DNA of 64,000 nucleotides from Tetrahymena thermophila SB210 (taxonomy: Eukaryota > Ciliophora > Oligohymenophorea > Hymenostomatida > Tetrahymenidae), in assembly GCF_000189635.1 (NCBI RefSeq), contig NW_002476246.1, positions 930,001-994,000 of the forward strand, in the 5' to 3' direction. Below, piece after piece: positions 42,101-51,897 of the stretch (the stretch's first letter is position 1; each line of letters begins with the position of its first letter). Made by a program: the position numbers and the translations under genes. The notes under the pieces are model-generated. The model did no database searches, was not told the DNA's origin, and saw only the letters and a list, made by a program, of their open reading frames with translations.

Positions 42101-42294
42101 CATACTCTTATTTTCTTTATTTAGTTTTGTTTAAGGATAAATAGAGTTTTTGTTTCTTCAAAATAATCATTTTAAAAATTATCAAATTTTTTGACAAAAA
42201 TAAATATTATTTTATCTATTTATTTTGTTTGTACTCAAGTCCTTTAAAAATTTTCTTTTTACTTTTTCTTATTATATAATTAATAAAAAATTGA
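39190..42294 (+). CDS. LRR-like protein beta2 with run-on C-terminus
   Basis: Duplicate of beta1. From ATG 39190 the frame matches beta1 codon for codon, apart from substitutions and one lost codon, to about codon 897. There an A run (six A after GTA at 41878-41880) has one base more than its beta1 counterpart. The ancestral TGA, now at 41912-41914, is thus out of frame. The new frame stays open to TGA 42292-42294, giving 1034 codons. The added ~125 residues are Phe/Leu/Ile/Lys-rich and come from the antisense of EPEYFLE relic E plus spacer, so they are not a real domain. Either the run-on protein is tolerated or the extra A is a sequence error; in that case the gene ends at 41914 with 907 codons. 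The LRR-like body (segments near 349 and 725, charged linker at ~441-500) is intact. Confidence 0.78.
41950..42190 (-). pseudogene. EPEYFLE-family relic E (5' fragment only)
   Basis: Similarity to the first ~85 codons of members F and G, including a recognisable GQKIYESEYFLELFNFE. It is disabled three ways. The start ATG is TTG at 42183-42185. A one-base loss shifts the frame after the DYFEE segment. A TGA (41951-41953) replaces the codon that is TCG in F and TCA in G. The homology ends there, and beyond it lies the right edge of the duplicated LRR module, so the rest of the gene is gone. The upstream flank still resembles those of F and G. Confidence 0.8.
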
Positions 42295-44466
42295 TTGATA
42301 ACTAATTAATATGAATGATAAGTATTAATTTAAATAATTAAAAAGTTTTCATCCATCACTAATTTTATTTAAATAGTTATCAACATTTATATTGATGCTA
42401 ATTACATTCATTTTAAACTAGACAAAAAACATTAATAAAAATCGTGATGTTAAATAAAAAAATTATATCCTCCTCACTATTTACATCAAAAACTATTTAA
42501 CAAATTAAATACATCTATCTACACATAATGCATTAAGTAAATATGTAAATTTTGTTAACCATACAGTGCTAGGTAAATTATTATAAATCCAATACAGTAT
42601 AAAATTAGTAATTACAGTAGACCAATTTAGATAGTATAAACATATATTTATTAAACTAAACAAATCATTTTTGTAATAAGATAGTTTCTAATATATTGAT
42701 TGATAAGTAATATGAACTTCTTCTCATATAAATAATTAATAATTATTTTTTTTCTTTTGCTTATTAAACAATATATTGATTTTTATGTTTAAAAAAAATA
42801 AATTATGATTGTACTCATTTGATTAAATAGAAACAAATACCTTTTAAATAATTATTTTTTATTTTTCATTCTGAATTTTCAAATGATTAAAAAATATTGC
42901 TAATAATAGTAGTGATTTTTACTAATTTTCAGATTTTGAGTGAGTCACTTTACTTTATTGAGTAGATGTCTATATTTATTACAAAAATAATTAATATAAT
43001 TACTTAAGTTAGATAGTTATTTAATTAAAATAAAGTTAATTCGCTGTAGATCGTCATTAATTTAGGGAAGAATACATAATGGGAATTTTAGAAAATATCT
43101 ATATATTTTTTTAAATAATTATTGTTGAAGATATAATTCTTTATTGAAAACATTTTTAAAAGCATGGTAGATTTAATTTAAAAAATATAATTTATTTTCA
43201 TTCAACCATAAATATAAACTATTCATTACATTTTTTAAAAATTAATACATTTTTAGTTAATAAGGCTAAGATTGATGACGTATAATATTTCTTATTGTGA
43301 TCAGAGAGATTTATATAGATATATAAATGAAGTAAGTACAAAAATATTAAAAACTTTAAAAAAATAATTAAAAAATGAACGAGCAAATTAATTTTTTTGC
43401 CAATTAGTAATCAATGTGAAATTATTTATTTGCATAAAGAGTCAGTACACTCATATTTTTTTTCAATTTTGTAATATTATGATCGATTGTTTTTGATTTC
43501 ATACTATTTTAACAATTTTTAAGAAAGTGTAAATAGTAAACAAAAATGAGAAAAGGAAATTTAAAAAAAGAAAGATGATTTAGAACGTATTTATTACTGT
43601 CTGATAATAGATATTTAAGATAATAAAAAACAATGCTTTATTTAAATAATATATATTTGCGAATTTTCAGGTTTATTAAGAAATTTTTATCAAAATTAAC
43701 AAAAAAAGAAAAAAATAATTAAAGAATAGTTAATGATATAAGAAAAGTGAAAGGGATTTTTAATGAACTTATAACAATAAGAAACAAACAATTAATCAAT
43801 CTATCAATCATTCTTTATGTAAATAAAAAAAATATAATCAATATTAAAAATGTATAATTCAACTTATTTTTGTCAATTACTAATTAATGTTAAGTTATTT
43901 ATTTTAATAGAAAGGGATAAACATACACCAATTATTTTGTTTCAATTTTTTAATATTATGATTGATTGTTTTGGATACTCACTACTTTACAAATAATTGA
44001 GGAAGTGTAAAGAGTAAAAAAATTCAGAAAAAAAAATAATGTTAAAGCAAGTTGATTTAGTATTTATTGTTATCTGATAATAGATATTTTAGATAAAGAA
44101 AGACAATGTTCTCCTTAAATCATAATTAGTTTATGCTTTTAATTTTTTAGGAAATTAGTATTTAGTAATAAGAAAAAGAAAAAAATAATGAATAAATACT
44201 TATTAATATTTTAAAAAATGAAAGCAAGTTATTTTGATAAATTCTAAACAATAATTAATAAACAATCATTTTTGATATAAATAAAGAAAATACTGTAAAT
44301 CATAATTAATTAAGTCTTCTTTATATTAAGGTGCTATTAAGATGTTCTGGAGTTTGATACCTTCTTTTTGTCTAAAAAATACCACTATTGAAATTAGGTC
44401 TTATCTCATGAGGGTTTATAGTATTAATTTCCCTCTATTAATAACTGATTTTAATCTTTATTTATA
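42295..44466. other. Repeated spacer module downstream of member F
   Basis: No gene. The block at 42,520-42,570 (TAAGTAAATATGTA-ATTTTGTTAA) recurs upstream of F and G. Segments at about 43,260-43,320, 43,590-43,660 and 44,070-44,130 (TGACGTATAATAT; GATAATAGATATTT-AGATAA followed by ACAATG) recur near 46,660/46,970 and 47,955/48,165. Confidence 0.55.
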
Positions 44467-45444
44467 TCAGTAAATAGTTAACTCTTCAAATTCACTTGGA
44501 TCTCTAATGCAATTTTGTAAGAATTAAATCTTTTATTAGACCTCTTACTTGTTAACGACTTTAGATCTTTCTAACCAAGCAATGCTCTCATTCTATAAAA
44601 AATCCAGAAGCACCAATTTATAAAATTTATGAGTTATTAAATACTTCACCACCGAATAATTGAAAGAGTGGCTTTTCATATATCTTCCTAACTATTTTTA
44701 AAGATTTTTAAATTTATTGATTGATACTTCTTTCGCAAATTTATTGTCCTTTATTTATTTAAAGTACTTCAAGAATGCTTATACTATATTCTTAAGAATG
44801 TTTTATGTATTTTATTTTTTGCTTTCTGTGCATAGAGTTTCAGAAAAATTTTTATTTTAGCTTTGTGTATCATTATTTATAATAGAAGTAGAGATATCAT
44901 TATTTTCACTTTTAAAATACTAATCAAATGTGTTTTATTAAATTTGTATAATCTCATTTTTGTTTGAAATGCTATTATAGCTCTGATTAAATTATTAGTT
45001 CTCGTAATTATTATTATCATAGCTTTTTAAATTATGCGTTTATTGTTGTTTCTAAATAGCATTTCCTTATATTTCTTACAAATTAAAATAAGGTTAACAC
45101 TACTATTGATCTGTCAAGTCAACTTGGCTCATCATCTCTTGATTATTTTAATACTAATTAGTCAAGCTTTCTTTTTTTCTTTCAAATGAGTCAATATTAA
45201 GATTACACGAGTGGTCTCGTTTTATATCTAAACTAAAAATTTCTAAAAAGTACTCAGGTTCATAAATCTTTTGGCCATCATTATTATAATAATATTCTAA
45301 ATCTTTCTACCTTCTTTAATCATTTTTAATTTCATATTTTACATAGTTTTAGTGATATATACTTTAATTTTCTTGGTAAAGTTTTGTTTAAGGCTAGATA
45401 GAGTTATGTGATACTTCAAAATAATCAGTTTTATAAATTATCAT
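44467..45444 (-). CDS. EPEYFLE-family member F
   Basis: One intact frame of 325 codons, ATG 45444 to TGA 44467-44469. It opens with MIIYKTDYFEVSHNSIQPQ; YEPEYFLEIF is at ~61-70. The middle is Asn/Gln/Ser-rich and disordered. The C-terminal domain (~195-325) has LKNIVQAFLKYFKQIKDNK, then a 12-residue spacer, then LGRYMKSHSFNYSVVKYLI, then THKFYKLVLLDFL, then ESIAWLERSKVVNKQEV, then a CI-x-DPSEFEELTIY tail. It is nearly collinear with member G along its full length, so F and G are recent duplicates, and relic E belongs to the same subgroup. No catalytic residues, signal peptide or membrane span seen. Function unknown. Confidence 0.83.
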
Positions 45445-48400
45445 ATTTTTTGACAAAAATATATGCTATTTTATATTTGTTTTTACTTAAGTACTATAAA
45501 TAATTTCTTTTTACTTATTCTTATTACTAAATAAAAAATTGACTCGAAGTTAATTAATATGTACGATAAGTATTAATTTAAATGATTATAAAACCTTCAA
45601 CACTGATTTTATTTAAAAACATAGAAATCTTAATGTTCAATAAATATAAGTAAGTCCTCACTATTTACATCAAGTAATACTTCAATGAGTTAATATATTT
45701 TCTACAAATTTTAGGTTAAGTAAATATGCATAATTTTATTAACCTTAGAGTATAGAGTGCAAGGCAGAGTATTACTCATTAAATTAAAAACAGTATAAAA
45801 TAAGTAATTATAGAAGACCAATTTAGATAATATAAAAATAAATTTATTATATATTGTTATTCTCGAATAATCATTTATCAAAGTATGAGATAAATATTTA
45901 GTAGAGTAATAAATATTACTTTTTAAATTAAAATAAAATGTAAAAATAATAAAAAAAGGTTTATTTAGAAATAAGTTTAGAAAGAACTTATATAAACAAA
46001 AAAACAAAAAATGTATAATCAAAGATTTAAATTTTTGAAAATTTTTATGTCTAACACTTACCATAAAACCTAGTTAACTTGCGAACAGCAAATTATTTTT
46101 GATATAACGAGGTTTTCATTCATTAAAAATTTGTTAAAAATTGTTTTTAAAAAAGTCTAAAAAGTAGCCCTCCAAGGAAAATACTTGGAAGGCGAAAAAA
46201 TAGTGTGGCAGAGAGGTTTTTTACCTGTACTGATCTAAAAATGCTCCGATTGTAAATTCTCTAAAATATAAATGAAAGAAAAAAAATAACACATTAGTCA
46301 AGTTTCACAAAATTTTTGAGTAAAATATTTGCCTTTAATTTCAATTTAAATTATTATACTTTTAGTTTGTTTACTTCCTCTAAAAAAGTTAATAAATAAT
46401 AGCTTATTAATTTTTTTTCTAATTCACCAAAAAACTTAGATTGTTAAATTAAATTTCTTCTTTATATTTACAAGTTTTATTAAACATTTATAATATGAAT
46501 TAAAACAAAACTTAATTTTTTTTTGCTTTTTAAAATATCGCATAGACCATACAATACAATTATTAGTTGAGAAAATTATAAAAAAGTAATAGATCTAACT
46601 TAGAAAGAAATAAATGATTTATTAATCATTCAAATATTGTTAGTTAGGATAATAATATTGATGACGTATTATATTTTTTAAATTAACTCTTTTAGTATTC
46701 ATATTTATATAAAAAAACATGTCTAAAATAATAAAAACAAAAACAATTAAGATTAAATTTATTTATTCAATTATTAATCAATATTAAATTATTTATTTAT
46801 TTTCAAAAGCAATAAATACAATAATAATTTTTTTCAATTTTTACAACATTATGTTTGTTTTGGGTTCATACTATTTTAAAAGTAATTGAGGAAATGTAAA
46901 TAGTAAAGAAAAATTGGATAAATAAATTTTATCTTATAGCGAGTTGATTTAGTATTTATTATTGTTTGTTTGGTAATAGATATTTTAGATAAAAAAAAAC
47001 AATACTTTAATTAAATCAATCATAATTTTTTGTGAGTTTTTTAATTTATTAGTAAATTAGTATTTAAGGTGAAGTAAATAAGAAGAAAATAGTGAGTAAA
47101 TAAATAATTATTTTTATAAAAATGAAATATTTTTGATAAATTCCAAATAATAATTAATAAACAGTTACTGTTTAAAAAATGAATACCATCAATCCAAATT
47201 AATTAATGCTTTTTTATATTATGATATCTTGCTAAAATGTTCTGTAATTTGATTAAGGACATTAAACAAGAGTTTGGAAAATTTTTTTCTAGGTACTTAC
47301 TTAATATGAAGTTTTTTTAATTTTAGGTTTCTAACTATAAGATACTAAAGATAAAATAGAGTTTCTTGAAAGAAAATAAAATTCTAATTATAAGGAAATA
47401 GTAGTGTATACTGAATGATTTTAAATCAAAGGATTAAAGGTCAGATATTATTTTTTTATCAGACGAATTTATCAGAATTAATTTTTAAAAAAATCACCCT
47501 TACAGATAAACATTCTAAAAAAATTCTTTAGTAGGATCTGGAAAAAATCCTTTAATTAGTTCCTTGATTAGACATTTTTTAGTGTTCTTTTTTTAGGGTT
47601 GCATAAAGTATGCCAAGTGAAATATGAGAGATTATTCTCTAAAACTGGCTTTATTCTAAATAAATAAAACTAAGATAATTAATTTAAATTAAATTTCTTC
47701 ATTAATATATTTAAAGTTTTTTACAAATTTTATTCAACATTTATAGTATGAATGAAGGATTATAAAACTTAATTTTTTTTTATTTATTTAAAATATTGCT
47801 TTTGACCATATATTCATTTTTTGAAAAATTATTAAAATATGATGATAGATCTAACTTCAAAAAAAGCAATAATGCATTAATCATTCAAGCAATGGATTTA
47901 AAACTTTTCTATTTAAATTGCCATAATATATTTTTAGTTAATAAGAATATATTATTCATGACGTATTATATTTTTTAAATTACTTCTTTTAGTGGTCATA
48001 GATAGATGTAAAAAGAAAACAATTCTAAAAATAATAAAAAGTAATATTATGATTGTTTTGGGATCTATACAACTTTAAAAACAATTGAGGAAATGTAAAT
48101 AGTAAATAAATATAAGATAAAGAAATTTAATCTAATAAGGTGTTTAGAACTTATTGTTGTTTGATAATAGATATTTTAGATAACAAAAAATAATGCTTTA
48201 CTTCAATCATAAAATTTTGTGATTTTTTAATTTATTTGTAAATTAGTATTTAAGATTAAGATAAAAGAAGAAAATAATAATGAGTAAATAAATAGTTATT
48301 GATTTTTTAAAATGAATTATGATAAATTCCAAATAATAATTAACAAAAAGTTACTGTTTAAATAAATTAATAAAATACCATTAATCCTAGTTAATTAAGG

Positions 48401-48552
48401 CTTTTTTACATTAAACATCTTACTAATGTGTTCTGTATTACCTGCTATATAAAATTCTATCATTTTAAATTCAATTAGGCCTTAATTAATGAGGATTAGT
48501 GGTATTAATTCTTCCTTTTTTTGTTAATAATTGACTGTAAACTTATTTTAAA
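45445..48552. other. Repeated spacer between members F and G
   Basis: No supported gene; open frames at 45.7-46.0 and 47.8-48.0 kb have spacer-like composition. The spacer holds the upstream block of F (45,700-45,740) and two copies of the module that also lies at 43.2-44.4 kb, at about 46.6-47.25 and 47.65-48.45 kb. A short GC-richer patch at 46,168-46,215 (AGCCCTCCAAGG...CTTGGAAGGC) contains a near-perfect hairpin. Confidence 0.55.
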
Positions 48553-49533
48553 TCAGTAAATAGTCAACTCATCAAATTTCTTTGGATCACTAATGCAATT
48601 TTGCAAAAATAAAATTTTTTCTTAGACTTCTTACTTGTTAACGACTTTAGATCTTTCTAACCAATTGATGCTCTCGTTCTCTAAAAAATTCATAAGTACT
48701 AGTTTATAAAATTTATGAGTTATTAAATATTTCACCACTGAATAGTTGAAAGAGTGGCTTTACAAATACCTTCTTAACTATTTTTAAAAATTTTTTAATT
48801 TATTGATTGATACTTCTATTGTTAATTTATTGTCCTTCATATCTTTAAAATATTTGAAGAATGCATACACTATGTTCTTAAGAGTGTTTTATGTATTCAA
48901 TTTTTTGCTTTCTATACACTAAATTTCACAAACAGACTCCTTTTAGCCTTGAGTATCATTTTTTATTTTAGAAGTAGAGTTATTATTGTTTTCAGTTTTT
49001 AAAAAAAACTATTCTTATACATTTGATTAATTTTGTATAATTTCATTTTTGTTTTCAAAGCTATTTTAGCTCTAATTAAATTATTAATTCTTATAATTGC
49101 TGTTATCATAGCTTATTAAGCTATTATTAATATATTGTTGTTGCTAATTAGCATTTATCTATATTTCTTACTAATTGAAATAAGATAAATACTATTGATT
49201 TGTCAAATCAAATTGGCTAACAAACTCTTGATTATTTAGATACTAGTTAGTGAAGCTTTCTTTTTATTTTTCAGATTATCCAATATTTAAATTACATGAG
49301 TAGTCTTGTTTTAGGTCTAAATTAAAAAGCTCTAAAAAGTACTCTGGTTCATAAATCTTTTGACCATCATAATTTTAATGATATTCACAATTACTTTATG
49401 TTTTCTTATCATCTTTCATTGAATTTTTTATATATTTTTAGTGACTTATACTCTAATTATCTTGATAGTGTTTTATTTAAGGCTAAATAGAGTTATTTGA
49501 TACTTCAAAATAATCAGATTTATAAATTTTCAT
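48553..49533 (-). CDS. EPEYFLE-family member G
   Basis: One intact frame of 326 codons, ATG 49533 to TGA 48553-48555. The N-terminus MKIYKSDYFEVSNNSIQPQ is followed by YEPEYFLELFNLD (61-73) and a short acidic/aromatic segment. The middle is Asn/Gln/Ser-rich. The C-terminal domain (~196-326) has LKNIVYAFFKYFKDMKDNK, LRRYLQSHSFNYSVVKYLI, THKFYKLVLMNFL, ESINWLERSKVVNKQEV and CISDPKKFDELTIY. This is the clearest reference copy: comparison with B, C, D and F shows that the first 70 residues and the last 130 are constrained while the middle varies freely. That pattern suggests two short interaction modules joined by a flexible linker. Function unknown. Confidence 0.84.
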
Positions 49534-51108
49534 ATTTTTTGCCAAGAATAAATAATATTTTATCTTTATATTTTTATATTTTGCTTGTACGCAAGTAGTT
49601 TAAAAATTGTTTTTTGCTTATTTTTATTACTAAATAAAAATTTGATAAAAGAAAACTAATTAATATACTTAATAAGTATTAATTAAATGTTTAAAAATTT
49701 TCCATTATTGAATTTATGGAAGTAGTAATTATATATATTTTTATATCAATCATAACTTATGAAAACAAAATAATCAAAGAATTTGTAATGTTTAATAAAT
49801 ATAGGTAAGTCCTCGCTATTTATATCAAATAATACTTAACTAATTAAATATATTAACTACAAGTGATATGTTAAGTAAATATGTATAATTTTGTTAATCA
49901 TAAATTGTTATGCAAAGTATTAGTTTAAATTAGGTAAAAACATTAGGCTAATTTAGGTAGTATAAAAATTTTTTATCTAAAACTTATTTATTAAGTTATT
50001 TCAAAACATTTATAATTAGGATAATTACTAATAAATTGATTAATAATTCGAACTTCTTCTTATATAAATAATTAATAATTTTTCTTTCTTTACCTAATAA
50101 TATATTGATTTTTTAAATTAAAAAAATAATTAAGACTATCTTTGATTAAACAGATGCATCTATCTAGTTATTTTTAATTTTTTATTCATAATTTTCTGAC
50201 CAAAAAAATTGCTAATTATAGAAATGCTTTTTAGTAATTTTCTGAATATGATTGAGTATTACTTTATTTCTTAGAAATGTAGTTAAAATACTTATTTATG
50301 ATAGATAGTTATTTAATTGGAATAAATTTTATTTACTGTAATTCTTCACTAATTAAGGGAAGAATATATTTATTTATGGGTTTTGCAGAAATTATGGAGA
50401 TGAGGTGAGGAATAAATTTAGAATTTTTATAATGTGAAAGAGTACAACTTTTTCTATATATAATTTAAAACAAATGTTTTAACTAATATTAGTTGAGTAA
50501 ATAAATACTTACCTAATTATTTGAGCAGTTTTTTTAGATACCATCTAATCCCTCATAGAAAAGAAGTTCGATTTAAATATTTAAAAAAATTAGAATTGAA
50601 TTCTGAAGAATTAATATAAATATTGATAAAATAAAAATCATTATATGTTTATGAATCTATAAGATTAATTAATATATAACTTACTTAATAACTATTTTGT
50701 TTATATTTATTGGCATTTATTTAAATACTATCAAATTTTTATAATAATTAAGATTAGTGATTGAAATATAGGATGAGAGAAAGAAATTTATGTAATAAAT
50801 TGATAGTCAATATATTTTTGCGAACATAAGATTGATTTACATACAATAAATAAATAAATAGATGTGGATAATTATGCTTGCTTTTTATATTTATCCGAAA
50901 TTGAAGATTCTTTGACTTTAATTAAGGGAAAACATAGTAAATTTAAAAAGTAAACAATATTTGATATTACAACATAAATTGAAAATTATTATAAAATATT
51001 AGATATTAATTTATTTTCAAGGATTTTTAAATTTTATTAGAAAAAACTTAATAATATTTTCTCTTTGTTGATTGATTTCACATAAATTAAAAATAAAAAA
51101 TCCATCCA
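49534..51108. other. AT-rich spacer between members G and H
   Basis: About 1.6 kb without a gene. The block at 49,870-49,900 repeats the upstream block of E and F. The remainder is low-complexity AT sequence. Confidence 0.55.
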
Positions 51109-51897
51109 TCAAACAGTGAGGAACATCTAATTCAATTTTTTAAAATAAAATTTTCTCTAACACTTATTTTTTTCTACTACTTCAAACTTTCCAAAGCATT
51201 CAACATTTTCATTCACCAAAAATTAAGAAGCATCAACTTATAAATTCTAAGGGTAACTAAGTAATTTCTCAACATAATAATGAAAGGAATGCCCTTTCAT
51301 GTACCTCATAAGTTGCTTTCTAAAATTGAATAATTAATTGATTGATATTTAAAATATCATTTTCCCCCCTTTATTTATTAATTAAAAGTGCTTCAAATGT
51401 ATTTTTAAAAATATTTTAAGAGATTTTTCTGCATTATTTTGATTCTATTTCATAATTTAATTTATTTTTTGCTTATAGTTTTTTATTTTAATTGTTAGTT
51501 TCTTTTTTAACCATAAATGAGGGAGTCTAATATCATTTTCTTATTTTAAATACAATTCTAATACATTTTGTTAAATTTCTATATTTAAATTATTGTTTTT
51601 GAGGCTATTTTACCATTAATTAACTTTATAAATGTAGTCTAATCCACTTAAATAATTGTTATATAGCTTTTTATAGTCTAGCATATTATTTTTTACTTAA
51701 CTATCTTAACTATCCTCATTCTAACCGCACTGAGCCTTGCTCTTATCACTTATCTAATTGAAGCAAATCCCTTAAATATTTGACTATGATTATGCTTTTC
51801 TATTATCTTTTTAAGAGATATATCCAAGAATACTATTGTTATCTAAAAGGAATAAATAAATAATTTATTTTACTTATTTTAAATAAAATGTTGACAT
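51109..51897 (-). pseudogene. EPEYFLE-family member H, degenerate
   Basis: A 262-codon frame is open from ATG 51897 to TGA 51109-51111, but it only partly matches the family. It has no EPEYFLE motif. KQLMRYMKGHSFHYYV fits the C-terminal domain. Immediately after it, the expected Tyr-Leu-Val-Thr...Ile-Tyr-Lys-Leu-Met-Leu-Leu-Asn segment is visible in a different frame, and the match returns to the first frame at FLVNENVECFGKFEVV. The upstream LKNI-type helix is likewise displaced. This pattern means paired indels. Because TGA is the only stop, a decayed copy can stay open by chance. It is most likely a pseudogene, though a rapidly evolving gene cannot be excluded. Confidence 0.6.

Noticed and set aside
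26788..42294. LRR modules as a composite transposon
   Set aside because: No terminal inverted repeats, target-site duplications or transposase/reverse-transcriptase motifs at the module edges; simple unequal recombination explains it.
42295..48552. Repeated spacer blocks as a CRISPR-like array
   Set aside because: Repeats are long, irregularly spaced and diverged, in a eukaryotic genome; no short regular repeat-spacer pattern.
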